A DNA stretch of 64,000 nt from Metallibacterium scheffleri (GCF_002077135.1 NZ_LDOS01000002.1:806001-870000); one strand, 5' to 3'; positions 28,416 through 38,053 are shown, numbered from the stretch's first letter. Translations and numbers: made by a program. The notes: generated from the letters alone by a model not told the origin.

Positions 28416-29033
28416 ATGCACAAACCGCTCATCCTGCTCGCCGCCTGCCTGGCATTGCTCGCTGGCTGCGTGACCATCAATGTGTATTTTCCTGCCGCTG
28501 CCGCGCAGAAAGCCGCGCAGCAAATTGTCGGTAATGTGCTGGGCACCGCGACCAGTCCGGCGCCCGCTGGCAGCAGTCCGGCGCCAGCCAGCAGCACGTC
28601 GATCAACGCGGGTTCGGGTGGCGGTGGTCTCGGCATCGCGGTGCTCGATTTCATCATCCCGCCGGCCGCCGCCGCCGAGCCCGACATGAATATCTCGACG
28701 CCCGGGATCCAGGCCATCGAAGCACGCATGAAGGCCAATTTCGAGCAGAATCTCGAACCCCTGCTGAAAGCCGGGGTGATCGGATTCACCGCCAATGGCA
28801 ATGTCGCCGTGCGCGATCTCAACGCGGCCTCGTTGCCGCAACGGGCCGGGGTCAGCCAGGCCGTGGCCAGCGCCAATCGCGAGCGCGCCGATCTGTATGC
28901 CGCCATCGCGAGCGCCAATGGCCACCCCGAGTGGGAGCCCAGGATCCGCGCCATCTTCGCGCAGACATGGATCCAGAAAGCACGCCCCGGCTGGTATTAT
29001 CGCGACAGTTCCGGCGCGTGGCAGCGCAAATAG
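28416..29033 (+). CDS. DUF1318 (YdbL-like) lipoprotein, partner of the YdbH-like protein
   Basis: 205 residues. Lipobox LLAGC (Cys18) followed at once by VTINVYFPAAAAQKAAQQI, then a Ser/Pro/Gly linker and a C-terminal DUF1318 domain with VSQAVASANRERADLYAAI and the terminal WYYRDSSGAWQRK seen in YdbL. In E. coli the lipoprotein YnbE and the periplasmic YdbL are separate; here lipid anchor and YdbL-like domain are one protein. It may anchor or regulate the YdbH-type bridge at the outer membrane. Confidence 0.85.
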   Translation: MHKPLILLAACLALLAGCVTINVYFPAAAAQKAAQQIVGNVLGTATSPAPAGSSPAPASSTSINAGSGGGGLGIAVLDFIIPPAAAAEPDMNISTPGIQAIEARMKANFEQNLEPLLKAGVIGFTANGNVAVRDLNAASLPQRAGVSQAVASANRERADLYAAIASANGHPEWEPRIRAIFAQTWIQKARPGWYYRDSSGAWQRK

Positions 29034-29100
29034 TCCAGCGCGCGAAACCGCTGTCATCATCTGGCCCGGGCGCCGCGCCCGGGCCGTTTGTTTTCCGCGC

Positions 29101-30402
29101 ATGAGCGACCTCGAAACCGACATCATCGATCTCAGCCACGACGGTCGTGGCGTGGCCCGCAGCGACGGCAAGGTGATCTTTGTCCGCGGCGCGCTGCCGG
29201 GCGAGCGTGTGCGCATCGGTCCACGCAAGCGCCACAGGCATTTCGACGAGGCCGAGTTGCTCGCCGTGCTCACGCCCTCGGCGCAACGCGCGATACCACC
29301 GTGCCCGCACTTCGGCCGCTGTGGCGGCTGCGCGCTGCAGCACCTGCAATCCGCCGCGCAACTTGCTGCCAAGCAACGCGTGCTGGCGGAGAACTTCGAG
29401 CGCATCGGCAAGGTCGTGCCGCAGCGCTGGCTGGCGCCGCTGGCCGATGCGCCGTGGGCATACCGGCGCAAGGGCCGCCTGTCGGTACGCTGGGTCGAGA
29501 AGAAAGGCCGCGTGCTGGTGGGTTTCCGCGAGGACAACCCGCGCTTCGTGGCCGATCTGGGCAGTTGCGCGGTGCTGGCGCCGCCATTCGACACGTTGCT
29601 CGCGCCGCTGGCAGCGCTGGTCGACTCACTGGATGCGCGCCGCGACATTCCGCAAATCGAATTCGCGCGCGGCGACGACGCGGCGCTGCTGCTGTTTCGG
29701 CATATGCAGCCACTGGGCGCGGCCGATCGCGCGCGCCTCGCGGTGTTTTCCGATCGGCACGCGATCGCGCTGTGGCTGCAGTCGGGCGGGCCCGACAGCG
29801 CGCAGCCGCTGCGTGAGTTGGACGCGCGCGCATTGAGCTATCGCATCGACGATGACGCCATCGAGATCGTGTTTCAGCCACTGGATTTCATCCAGGTCAA
29901 CGCCGGCATGAACCGACGCATGCTGGCGCTGGCGCTGGACCTGCTGGCGCCGCAGGCGCACGAGCGCGTACTCGATCTGTTCGCCGGGCTGGGCAACTTC
30001 ACCCTGCCCATCGCGCGTCGCGCGGCCGTGGTGGCGGGCGTCGAGGGCGACGCCGGTCTGGTCGCCCGAGCCGCCGAAAATGCCACGCGCAATGCGCTGG
30101 GCAACGCACGCTTTCACACCGCGAATCTGTTTGCCGACCAGCGCCAGGCGCCGTGGGCGCGCGAAGCCTGGGACAAGATCCTGCTGGATCCGCCGCGCGC
30201 TGGCGCCGCCGAGCTGCTGGACTATCTGCCGGGGACATCGGTGCGCCGCGTGGTGTATGTGTCATGCCATCCAGGCTCGCTGGCGCGCGACGCTGGCACG
30301 CTGGTGCAACGCCATGGTTTTCGCTTGACAGCGGCGGGGGTGATGGACATGTTTCCGCATACCGCGCACGTCGAATCCATTGCCCTGTTCGAGCGCGACT
30401 GA
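29101..30402 (+). CDS. rlmD: 23S rRNA (uracil-1939-C5) methyltransferase
   Basis: 433 residues. TRAM domain (DIIDLSHDGRGVARSDGKVIFV, about 5-60), iron-sulfur cysteines in CPHFGRCGGC plus a later one in LGSCAVLAPP, SAM-binding VLDLFAGLGNFTLP and the catalytic Cys in VVYVSCHPGSLARD. Start MSDLETDIIDLSHDG is family-like. It lies 67 bp after the lipoprotein gene and 7 bp before the CYTH gene. Confidence 0.95.
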   Translation: MSDLETDIIDLSHDGRGVARSDGKVIFVRGALPGERVRIGPRKRHRHFDEAELLAVLTPSAQRAIPPCPHFGRCGGCALQHLQSAAQLAAKQRVLAENFERIGKVVPQRWLAPLADAPWAYRRKGRLSVRWVEKKGRVLVGFREDNPRFVADLGSCAVLAPPFDTLLAPLAALVDSLDARRDIPQIEFARGDDAALLLFRHMQPLGAADRARLAVFSDRHAIALWLQSGGPDSAQPLRELDARALSYRIDDDAIEIVFQPLDFIQVNAGMNRRMLALALDLLAPQAHERVLDLFAGLGNFTLPIARRAAVVAGVEGDAGLVARAAENATRNALGNARFHTANLFADQRQAPWAREAWDKILLDPPRAGAAELLDYLPGTSVRRVVYVSCHPGSLARDAGTLVQRHGFRLTAAGVMDMFPHTAHVESIALFERD

Positions 30403-30409
30403 GGCACGC

Positions 30410-30928
30410 ATGGGCATCGAGATCGAACGCAAGTTTCTGCTGCGCGCTGACACCTGGCGCGCGGGCGTGACGCGCACGCTGCACCTGCGCCAGGGTTATC
30501 TGATCGACGCTGCGGCGCTGGCCGCGGGGCTGGCGCGTGCTTCGGTGCGCGTGCGTGTGCAAGACGCCACGGCGTGGCTCAACATCAAGGCCGCGCGCGC
30601 GGGCATCGTGCGCGATGAATATGACTACGCGATTCCACCCGCGGATGCCGAGCGCATGCTGCAAACCCTGTGCAATGGCTTGATCGAGAAGCGCCGCCAC
30701 GTGGTGCCGGTGGACGACGTGCACTTCGAGATCGACGAGTTTCTCGGCAGCAATGCCGGGCTGGTCGTGGCCGAGCTGGAACTGTCCGCCGCGGACGCAC
30801 CGTTTCCGCGTCCGTTGTGGCTGGGGCGCGAGGTCAGCCAGCACCTGCGCTATTTCAACGTCAACCTGATCGCGCATCCCTACGCTGCGTGGAACGCGCG
30901 CGAACGCGCCGGAGATGAAACATGCTGA
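30410..30928 (+). CDS. CYTH-domain protein (class IV adenylate cyclase / inorganic triphosphatase family)
   Basis: 172 residues. The signature EIERKFLL is at the N-terminus, followed by QGYL, RVRVQDATAWLNIKA, EYDYAIP, IEKRRHVV, FEIDEFLG and VAELEL, the alternating charged residues lining the tunnel fold. Small single-domain members usually hydrolyse tripolyphosphate. Overlaps nagZ by 7 bp. Confidence 0.9.
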   Translation: MGIEIERKFLLRADTWRAGVTRTLHLRQGYLIDAAALAAGLARASVRVRVQDATAWLNIKAARAGIVRDEYDYAIPPADAERMLQTLCNGLIEKRRHVVPVDDVHFEIDEFLGSNAGLVVAELELSAADAPFPRPLWLGREVSQHLRYFNVNLIAHPYAAWNARERAGDETC

Positions 30929-31935
30929 TGATCGGCATCGAGGGTCTGCAACTGGCCGCGCATGAGCACACGTGGCTGGCCGCGCCCGAGGTGGGCGGGC
31001 TGATCCTGTTCACGCGCAATTATTCGGATCGCGCGCAACTGACACGCCTGATCGACGCGGTACGCGGTGCGCGCGCGGCACCGCTGCTGATTGCCGTCGA
31101 TCAGGAAGGCGGCCCGGTACAGCGTTTCCGCGACGGTTTCACGCGCCTGCCGGCGCTGGACACACTCGGCGCGCTGTGGGACCGCGATGCGGCACGCGCG
31201 GTGGCGCTGGCCGAGGAACACGCCTGGATCATGGCCAGCGAGCTGCGCGCGATGGATGTGGACTTGTCGTTCGCGCCGGTGCTGGATCTGGCGCGCGGCA
31301 ACCGCGCCATCGGCACGCGCGCGTTGCACGCCGATGCGGAGGCCGTGGCCACGCTCGGCCAGGCCTATGTGCGTGGCATGCGGCTGGCCGGCATGGCGGC
31401 CACGCTCAAGCATTTCCCGGGGCACGGCTCGGTGCTGGAAGACACCCACCTCGAGGGCGCGCGCGACGCGCGCACGCTGGCCGAGTTGCGCGCAGCCGAT
31501 CTGCGTCCGTTCGCGGCGGGTTTCGCCGCCGGCGCCGAGGCGGTGATGATGGCGCACGTGACCTATCCCGCCATCGATGCGTTGCCGGCGGGCTATTCGC
31601 CGCGCTGGATCAAGGACATTCTGCAGGGCGAGATGGGCTTCGCCGGCATCGTCATCAGTGACGACGTGGGCATGGCCGCGGCCGCCAGCGCCGGCGGCGT
31701 TGGCGCGCGCGTCGCCGCGCACTACGCCGCCGGCTGTCACATCGTGCTGGCCTGCGCACCGGCGCTGGTGCCCGAGGCACTGGCCGCCGCGCGCGCCGTG
31801 CATGGCGCTCCTGCATTCGCGCAGGTGCGTCTGGCGGGGCAGGCTGCGCCAAGCTGGGCAGCGTTGCTCGACAACCCGCAGCGCGCGCGCTTTCTGGCTG
31901 ATCTGGCCAGCTTGCAAACGCAGGCCGTGGCATGA
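30922..31935 (+). CDS. nagZ: Beta-N-acetylhexosaminidase NagZ
   Basis: 337 residues, cytosolic (no signal). Glycoside hydrolase family 3 motifs: GLILFTRNY, AVDQEGGPVQRF, FAPVLDL, and KHFPGHGSVLEDTHLE with the catalytic Asp-His dyad; MAHVTYPAID and VISDDVGM follow, the latter with the nucleophile Asp. It removes GlcNAc from anhydro-muropeptides in wall recycling and so influences beta-lactamase induction. Overlaps the next gene by 4 bp. Confidence 0.95.
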   Translation: MLMIGIEGLQLAAHEHTWLAAPEVGGLILFTRNYSDRAQLTRLIDAVRGARAAPLLIAVDQEGGPVQRFRDGFTRLPALDTLGALWDRDAARAVALAEEHAWIMASELRAMDVDLSFAPVLDLARGNRAIGTRALHADAEAVATLGQAYVRGMRLAGMAATLKHFPGHGSVLEDTHLEGARDARTLAELRAADLRPFAAGFAAGAEAVMMAHVTYPAIDALPAGYSPRWIKDILQGEMGFAGIVISDDVGMAAAASAGGVGARVAAHYAAGCHIVLACAPALVPEALAAARAVHGAPAFAQVRLAGQAAPSWAALLDNPQRARFLADLASLQTQAVA

Positions 31936-32486
31936 GCGCGCTGCCTGCCAGCCTGGCCGATGCGCTGACCGCCAGCGATCTCATCCACGATCGCTGCGTC
32001 ATCACGCAGGCCATCGACGACATGGCCGCTGCGCTGGACGCACGTCTGGCGGGGCGCGAAGCCCTGCTGCTCACCGTGCTGCACGGTGCCTTGCCGTTTG
32101 CCGGGCAACTGGCCATGGCCATGCGCAGCCCGCTGCGCTTCGACACCGTGCACGCCACGCGCTACCGCGGTTCGACCCAGGGCGGCGAGTTGCTGTGGAA
32201 GCAGCGTCCCGCCACACCGCTGGCCGGGCGCAGCGTGCTGCTGGCTGATGACATCCTCGACGAAGGCCATACCCTGGCCGCGCTGCGCGACTGGTGCCTC
32301 GGCGAGCACGCGGCCGAGGTGGTCATCGCCACCTTGTGCCGCAAGCCGCATGGCCGCTGCGTGCCGGGGCTGCACAGCGACGTCAACGGCCTGCTGGTAC
32401 CGGATCGCTACGTGTTCGGCTATGGCATGGACTTTCAGGAGCAGGGCCGCAATTTGCCCGCCATCTACGCCTTGAGGGATGCATGA
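31932..32486 (+). CDS. hpt: Hypoxanthine-guanine phosphoribosyltransferase
   Basis: 184 residues. PRPP motif SVLLADDILDEGHTLAALRDW, the flexible-loop region TRYRGSTQGGELLWKQRP, and the base-binding end PDRYVFGYGMDFQEQGRNLPAIYAL. It salvages hypoxanthine and guanine. Directly before methylthioinosine phosphorylase, whose product is hypoxanthine, so the two make a short salvage route. Confidence 0.92.
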   Translation: MSALPASLADALTASDLIHDRCVITQAIDDMAAALDARLAGREALLLTVLHGALPFAGQLAMAMRSPLRFDTVHATRYRGSTQGGELLWKQRPATPLAGRSVLLADDILDEGHTLAALRDWCLGEHAAEVVIATLCRKPHGRCVPGLHSDVNGLLVPDRYVFGYGMDFQEQGRNLPAIYALRDA

Positions 32487-33244
32487 ACGCGCACGCCACC
32501 ACGCTGGCCATCATCGGCGGCACCGGGCTGTACCAGCTCGATGGCCTGGAGGTGGAGTCGCGCGTGCCCGTCGCGGATACGCCCTGGGGCGCGCCTAGCG
32601 GCGAAGTGATCAGCGGTCGTTACGGCGCGCGGCACGTGCTGTTCCTGGCACGCCACGGCGCACAGCACACGCTGGCGCCGCATGCGGTGAACTATCGCGC
32701 CAATCTGTGGCTGCTGCAGCATCTCGGCGCGCATGAGGTGCTGGGCATCAATTCGGCCGGCGGCATCCGCGCCGACCTGCCGCCGCGCGTGCTGGCGCTG
32801 CCGGATCAGATCATCGACTACACCTGGGGCCGCGAGGGCAGCTACGGCGGCGTGCAAGGTGCCCCGGTGCGGCATATCGATTTCGCCGAGCCCTACAGCG
32901 CAAGCTTGCGCGCGCGTCTATTCGCGGCGGCGCGCACGACAGGCGTCGATCTGCGCGAAGGCGGTTGTTACGGCTGCACGCAGGGTCCGCGCCTGGAAAC
33001 CGTCGCCGAGATCGCGCGCCTGCGTCGCGACGGCTGCGCCATGGTCGGCATGACCGGCATGCCCGAGGCCGCACTGGCGCGCGAACTGGGGCTGGACTAC
33101 GCCTGCGTGGCCATACTGGCCAACTGGGCTGCCGGCTGCGATCCAGAGCCGCATGCGGTCACCCTGGACGAGGTGCAGGCCAATGTCGCCGCAGCCAGTG
33201 CCGCCCTTGGGCTGCTTCTCGCGCAGTTTCTGCAAACGGCCTGA
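32483..33244 (+). CDS. S-methyl-5'-thioinosine phosphorylase
   Basis: 253 residues. Purine nucleoside phosphorylase class II fold: IIGGTGLYQLDGL, HGAQHTLAPHAVNYRANLWLL, NSAGGIRADL, CYGCTQGPRLET and MVGMTGMPEAALARELGLDYA. The branch found in Pseudomonas and xanthomonads cleaves methylthioinosine rather than methylthioadenosine; methylthioadenosine phosphorylase is the alternative. Order nagZ-hpt-this gene supports the methylthioinosine form, since the released hypoxanthine feeds hpt. Confidence 0.88.
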   Translation: MNAHATTLAIIGGTGLYQLDGLEVESRVPVADTPWGAPSGEVISGRYGARHVLFLARHGAQHTLAPHAVNYRANLWLLQHLGAHEVLGINSAGGIRADLPPRVLALPDQIIDYTWGREGSYGGVQGAPVRHIDFAEPYSASLRARLFAAARTTGVDLREGGCYGCTQGPRLETVAEIARLRRDGCAMVGMTGMPEAALARELGLDYACVAILANWAAGCDPEPHAVTLDEVQANVAAASAALGLLLAQFLQTA

Positions 33245-33483
33245 GAAATGGCGTGGTACATGGCTTCGAACGCCTGTTGGGCCCAGCGGAACGAATTGGA
33301 ATGGCGGCCGATCCGGGTGGTTTCGTGAGCGCAATCGCGCAGTGAAATGCAGGTTTGACTTGCACATCAACCCGACTCGTGCCAAAAATCCCGCCCGTGC
33401 AGGGTACCGTGGGGCATGACAGGCCTGATTTGACGCGGCGCGAACATGCACATTGGTCCATTTTTGTTGAGGGGTTGAAGGCA

Positions 33484-33693
33484 ATGAGCTTCGGAAAGGT
33501 CAAGTGGTTCAACGATGCCAAGGGTTTCGGTTTCATCTCGCCCGAGGACGGCAGTGAGGACGTGTTCGTGCATTTCTCGGCGATCACCTCCAAGGGTTTC
33601 CGCTCGCTGCAGGAAGGCCAGCGCGTCAGCTACGAAACGGTCAAGGGTCCCAAGGGCGCCCAGGCAGCCAACGTCGCTATCGCCGACGCCTGA
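33484..33693 (+). CDS. Cold-shock protein (CspA family)
   Basis: 69 residues, one cold-shock domain. RNP1 KGFGFIS and RNP2 VFVHF are intact, so it should bind single-stranded RNA. The start ATG at 33484 is preceded by gaggggttgaaggca as ribosome binding site. The gap to the gene upstream (239 bp) leaves room for the long 5' leader usual in csp genes. An intrinsic terminator follows. Confidence 0.95.
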   Translation: MSFGKVKWFNDAKGFGFISPEDGSEDVFVHFSAITSKGFRSLQEGQRVSYETVKGPKGAQAANVAIADA

Positions 33694-33723
33694 TCAAAAC
33701 CTGATCGGCATCTGAAACGATTC

Positions 33724-33751
33724 AAACCCCGCTGCGGCGGGGTTTCTTTTT
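33724..33751 (+). terminator. Rho-independent terminator of the cold-shock gene
   Basis: Nine-base-pair stem aaaccccgc / gcggggttt with a tgcg loop, followed by cttttt. It lies 30 bp after the stop. Confidence 0.92.
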
Positions 33752-34118
33752 ATTGGCTGGATCTTACTGGCTGGATCGGCTGCGGGTTGAGAGGTGAGCC
33801 GGGCCAGCTCTTGCGCCTGTCCGGGCAGTCTGTCGGACTTTGGTTGGCCGGGCTGCGAATTCGGCCGTGCGGCTCCTCTCCGCCACCTCTTGGCCCATGG
33901 AACCACCATGCGCCGGCGCAGCGGCGAAAATCCCTCTTCGCACTGCCGAACTCTCGCCTCGACCTGCAATGCCCGACTGGCTGCTGGCGGTGGCCGTACT
34001 GAAGCACACCATCGTCAGCACACCAGCGTCCGCCGGGATGGACATCAGCAACGGTGCTGCGCACCCTCACCCGAGGAGTTGCGCGCAGTCCATCGCGGCC
34101 GCAGCGGAGGATGTGCGC
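33752..34118. other. Convergent intergenic region after the cold-shock gene
   Basis: 367 bp with no gene I can support. It opens with a doubled tggctggatc. The short open frames here show no family resemblance and no ribosome binding site. Confidence 0.5.
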
Positions 34119-35882
34119 TCAGGCCAGCAATTGCAGTCGCGCGAGGTCGGCGTACAGGCCGCCCTGCGTGAGCAGGTATTCGTGCGTGCCTTCGGCGACG
34201 ATCCGGCCGGCATCCATGACCACGATGCGGTCGGCGCGCTGCACGGTGGCAAGGCGGTGCGCGATGACCAGCGTGGTCTGGCCGTGGTGCAGGCGCGCGA
34301 GGGCTTTCTGGATGGCGGCCTCGGATTGCGCGTCAAGGCTGGCAGTGGCCTCGTCCAGTAGCAGCACCGGGGCATTCTTGAGCAGTGCGCGGGCGATGGC
34401 GATGCGCTGCCGCTGACCGCCGGACAGGCGCATGCCGCGCTCGCCCAATGGCATGGCGTAGCCCTGCGGCATCTCGCGGATGAAGGCATCGGCCTCGGCG
34501 GCCTGCGCGGCGGCGAGCACCGCGGCATCATCGGCCTCGGCGCGGCCGAAGCGGATGTTGTCGGCGGCGCTGGCATGGAAGATCACCGCCTCCTGCGGCA
34601 CCAGGGCGATGGCGCCGCGCAGCGCGCCCGGGTCGAGTTCGCGCAGGTTGATGCCATCCAGCGTGATGCGCCCCTGCTGCGGATCGTAGAAGCGCAGCAG
34701 CAATTGCAGCACCGTGGTCTTGCCGGCACCCGAAGGTCCGACCAGCGCGACGGTTTCACCCGGGCGCACGCGCAGGCTGAAATGCGCCAGGGCCGCCGTG
34801 TCGGGTCGCGTGGGGTAGTGGAACGTAACGGCCTCGAAAGCGATCTCGCCGCGCAGTGGCTGCGGCAGGGCGCGCGCTTGCGCCGGCGCGACCAGTTGGG
34901 GTTGCTCGGCCAGCAATTCGTCGATGCGTTCCATCGCGCCTGCAGCGCGCTGTACCTCGCCCCAGGTTTCGGCCAGCGCGCCCACCGAACCCGCGGCGAA
35001 TACCGCGTACAGCACGAATTGCCCGAGTACGCCCGGGCTGAGCTGCCCGGCGACGACCTCGCGCGCACCCGACCACAGCACCAGCGTGACTGCGCCGAAC
35101 ACCAGCACGATCACCGTGGCGGTGAGCGCGGCGCGCGTGCCGATGCGTTGCTGCGCGGCGCGCAGCGCCTGCATCAGCGCGGCGCGATAGCGACCGGTCT
35201 CGTAGGGCTCGCGCGCATAAGCCTTGACCGTGCTGGCGGCATTCAGCGTTTCGTTGGCGATCGCAGCCGTGTCGGCAATGCGGTCCTGGTTGCTGCGCGA
35301 GAGCTTCTGCACACGGCGGCCGAAGATCAGGATCGGCAGGATCACACCGGGGATCACCAGAGCGGTCAGACCGGCCAGGCGCGGCTGCGTCCACACCATC
35401 AGCGCCGAGGCGCCGAGCAGGGTCACCATACTGCGCAGCGCCACCGAGACGCCGGAGCCAAGCATGTCCTGCACCACCTGCGTGTCGGTGCCCAGGCGCG
35501 AGTTCACCTCGCCCACGCGCAGGCGCTCGAAAAAGCTCACATCCTGGCCGATCAGATGTGCATACAGGTGATCGCGCAGCGCGGTGACCGCGCGTTCTCC
35601 CAGCAGCGAAATGCAGAAATAGCGTCCAGCGGTGGCCAGTGCCAGCACCAGCGCGATCACGAACAGCATCACGAAACTGCGGTTGAGCGCGGCCGGGTCG
35701 CCGTGGCTGAAGCCGTGGTCGATCATCAGGCGCACGCCGTAAGGCAGCGCCAGCGTGGCGCTGGAGGACAAGGCCAGAAACACCACCCAGCCCAGCGCCA
35801 ACGCATGATGCGGGCGCACGTAAGGCCACAGGCGGAACAATGCGCGCAGGTTGCGGCCGCTGGGGCGCGGGGCGTCGGTCAT
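34119..35882 (-). CDS. ABC transporter with fused membrane and ATP-binding domains (MsbA/LmrA-like)
   Basis: 587 residues. N-terminal six-helix exporter domain (about 20-310; LGERAVTALRDHLYAHLIGQDVSFF is the coupling-helix region) and C-terminal nucleotide-binding domain with GPSGAGKTT, LVPQEAVIF, LSGGQRQRIAIARALL, VLLLDEATASLD and the switch His in IAHRLATV. It works as a homodimer. The sequence resembles the lipid/drug exporter group often annotated as lipid A exporter-like, but no lpxK follows, so the substrate is open. Last gene of the minus-strand run TMEM175-ALDH-YigZ-ABC. Confidence 0.92.
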   Translation of the reverse strand: MTDAPRPSGRNLRALFRLWPYVRPHHALALGWVVFLALSSSATLALPYGVRLMIDHGFSHGDPAALNRSFVMLFVIALVLALATAGRYFCISLLGERAVTALRDHLYAHLIGQDVSFFERLRVGEVNSRLGTDTQVVQDMLGSGVSVALRSMVTLLGASALMVWTQPRLAGLTALVIPGVILPILIFGRRVQKLSRSNQDRIADTAAIANETLNAASTVKAYAREPYETGRYRAALMQALRAAQQRIGTRAALTATVIVLVFGAVTLVLWSGAREVVAGQLSPGVLGQFVLYAVFAAGSVGALAETWGEVQRAAGAMERIDELLAEQPQLVAPAQARALPQPLRGEIAFEAVTFHYPTRPDTAALAHFSLRVRPGETVALVGPSGAGKTTVLQLLLRFYDPQQGRITLDGINLRELDPGALRGAIALVPQEAVIFHASAADNIRFGRAEADDAAVLAAAQAAEADAFIREMPQGYAMPLGERGMRLSGGQRQRIAIARALLKNAPVLLLDEATASLDAQSEAAIQKALARLHHGQTTLVIAHRLATVQRADRIVVMDAGRIVAEGTHEYLLTQGGLYADLARLQLLA

Positions 35883-35935
35883 CGCGGTCGGTTCGGTGAA
35901 AACGCCAGTTTAAGGCCTGGCGCGTTGCGCGCACG

Positions 35936-36532
35936 TCACGTGGTTGCGTGGCCGATGTCGCTGTCGCAGCGTGCGCGGCCGCGCGTGAGTTCGGCCAGCC
36001 AGTCGCGCAGGACGGGCCATTGCTGTCGCGGCAGGCTCACATGCAGCGCGCCGTCCCCGTCGACCTCGCGCGCGATCCGCGCCGCGAACGCATCCAGCCG
36101 CCCGCGCAGCCGCGCCAGCGTGGCAGGATCGGCCTCGATGCGCGCTACGACCATGGCCACGATCTCGCGCCGCGGCGCCGCGCGCAGGCATTGCGCTGCG
36201 CAGCCGCCATAGGCGCGCACCAGCCCGCCCACGCCCAGTTTGGCGCCACCGAACCAGCGCGCCACGCGCACCACCACTTCATCGAACCCCTGTGCGTCGA
36301 TGGCGTGCAGGATGGGGCGGCCCGCGCTGCCGCCGGGTTCGCCATCGTCGCTGCTGCGGTACTCGACGCCACAGCGCCAGGCCCAGCAGTTGTGGGTGGC
36401 ATCGTCGTGGCGCTGCCCGATCAGCCAGTGCATCGCGGCAGCGGCATCGCGGACCGGCGCGGCGTCAGCCAGGAAGCGGCTGCCGCGCACCGTCATGGCG
36501 TGCTGTGCGGGGCTGATCAGGGTGATCGGCAT
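35936..36532 (-). CDS. YigZ/IMPACT family protein
   Basis: 198 residues. UPF0029 N-terminal domain with GSRFLADAAPV, THNCWAWR, SSDDGEPGGSAGRPIL and VVVRWFGGxKLGVGGLVRAYGG-type motif (seen as VARWFGGAKLGVGGLVRAYG), then a small ferredoxin-like C-terminal domain. Family members have been tied to translation control and have weak peptidase annotation; the function is unsettled. Nine bp after the aldehyde dehydrogenase gene. Confidence 0.9.
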   Translation of the reverse strand: MPITLISPAQHAMTVRGSRFLADAAPVRDAAAAMHWLIGQRHDDATHNCWAWRCGVEYRSSDDGEPGGSAGRPILHAIDAQGFDEVVVRVARWFGGAKLGVGGLVRAYGGCAAQCLRAAPRREIVAMVVARIEADPATLARLRGRLDAFAARIAREVDGDGALHVSLPRQQWPVLRDWLAELTRGRARCDSDIGHATT

Positions 36533-36541
36533 GCGTGGTTC

Positions 36542-37975
36542 TCAAATGCCATCGCGGATCACCAGCAGGCGTGACTCGGTCATTTCGCCGATCGCCGCGC
36601 GGATGCCCTCGCGGCCCAGCCCGGAGCGTTTGACGCCGCCGTAGGGCATGTTGTCGACGCGGAAACTGGGCACGTCGCCGACGATTACGCCGCCGACCTC
36701 AAGCACATCCCATGCGCGCAGGGCATGGGTCATCGAATCGGTGAACACGCCGGCCTGCAGGCCGTAGGTGGAATCGTTGACCGTGTGCAGGGCAGCGTCG
36801 AAATCGTTGAACGGTTCCAGCACGGCGACCGGGCCAAAGGCCTCCTCGCGCCAAAGCCTGGCGTTGTGCGCGACGTTTTCCAGTACACAGGCGGGCAGCA
36901 ACTGCGCTGTGCCGGCGCCACCACACAGCAGGCGTGCGCCGGTGCTCGTGGCTTCATCGATCCACGCGCGCAGGCGCGCTGCTGCGGCGGCGTCGATGAC
37001 CGGTCCGAGAAAAACGGCCTCATCGCGCGGATCGCCCATGCGCAGTACCGCCGCAGCGGCGACAAAACGCTGGCGGAAGTCAGGATAAAGATCGCTGTGG
37101 ACAAGGATGCGCTGCACGCCGATGCAGCTCTGTCCGGACTGATAAAACGCACCGAAGATCATGCGCTCGACCACGGCGTCGAGCCGCGCACGCTGATCGG
37201 CATCGACGATGCAGGCGGCGTTGCCGCCCAGTTCCAGCAGGACCTTCTTGCGCCCGGCGCGCGCCTTGAGCTGCCAGCCGATCTGGCCGCCGGTGAAGGA
37301 CAGCAGCTTGAGGCGATCATCCTCGACCAGTGCGCCCGCACGCTCACCGGGCAGCGGCAGGATCGAGAATGCGCCTTCGGGCAGCGTGGTTTCAGCCAGC
37401 ACTTCGCCGATGATCAGCGCGCCCAGCGGGGTTTTCTCCGATGGCTTGAGCACGAACGGGCAACCCGCCGCGATGGCTGGCGCAACCTTGTGCGCAACCA
37501 GATTCAGCGGAAAATTGAACGGCGTGATGAAGCTGCACGCGCCTACCGGCACGCGCCGGGTGAAGCCGCGATAGCCGCGTGCACGCGCGGAAATCTCCAG
37601 GTTCAGCACTTCGCCGTCGATGCGCACCGCCTCCTCCGCGGCGACCTTGAACGTGTCGATCAGGCGCGTGACTTCGCCGCGCGCGTCGCGGATGGGTTTG
37701 CCGGCCTCGACGCATAACGCCAGCGCCAATTCCTCGTGGCGTTCGCGGAAGCGCGCCGTGCAGTGCTCCAGGATCTGCTGCCGCGCGTAAGGCGGCAGCG
37801 CCCGCATCGGCGCCTCGGCGGAGACCGCGGCGGCGATGGCCTGCTCGACGGCGGTGGCATCGGGCAGGGCCACGCGCGCAGCGACGCTGCCGCGAAACTT
37901 GTCGGTGACCTCGAGATCCGCATTGGGCGATTGCGCGGCATTGGCGAGATAGTAGGGATAGCGTTGCGTTGCCAT
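36542..37975 (-). CDS. NAD(P)-dependent aldehyde dehydrogenase
   Basis: 477 residues. Family motifs: PFNFPLNLVAHKVAPAIAAG, KPSEKTPLGA, SFTGG, LELGGNAA with catalytic Glu248, and FYQSGQSCIGVQR with nucleophile Cys284; the end carries PYGGVKRSGLGREG. The closest group looks like the glyceraldehyde-3-phosphate (non-phosphorylating) or lactaldehyde dehydrogenases, but the substrate cannot be told from sequence alone. The ATG at 37975 fits the family start; six upstream codons are possible. Confidence 0.92.
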   Translation of the reverse strand: MATQRYPYYLANAAQSPNADLEVTDKFRGSVAARVALPDATAVEQAIAAAVSAEAPMRALPPYARQQILEHCTARFRERHEELALALCVEAGKPIRDARGEVTRLIDTFKVAAEEAVRIDGEVLNLEISARARGYRGFTRRVPVGACSFITPFNFPLNLVAHKVAPAIAAGCPFVLKPSEKTPLGALIIGEVLAETTLPEGAFSILPLPGERAGALVEDDRLKLLSFTGGQIGWQLKARAGRKKVLLELGGNAACIVDADQRARLDAVVERMIFGAFYQSGQSCIGVQRILVHSDLYPDFRQRFVAAAAVLRMGDPRDEAVFLGPVIDAAAAARLRAWIDEATSTGARLLCGGAGTAQLLPACVLENVAHNARLWREEAFGPVAVLEPFNDFDAALHTVNDSTYGLQAGVFTDSMTHALRAWDVLEVGGVIVGDVPSFRVDNMPYGGVKRSGLGREGIRAAIGEMTESRLLVIRDGI

Positions 37976-38053
37976 CGGCGCGTACTCCAGCAATTCGATT
38001 GCACAGATAAGACGCCGGACGTGCGTGGTGGTTCCGCCGCGCGCGGGGCTGTG

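Noticed and set aside
33764-34051. Possible small gene on the minus strand after the cold-shock gene
   Set aside because: No start signal, no recognisable domain and several overlapping frames of equal quality.
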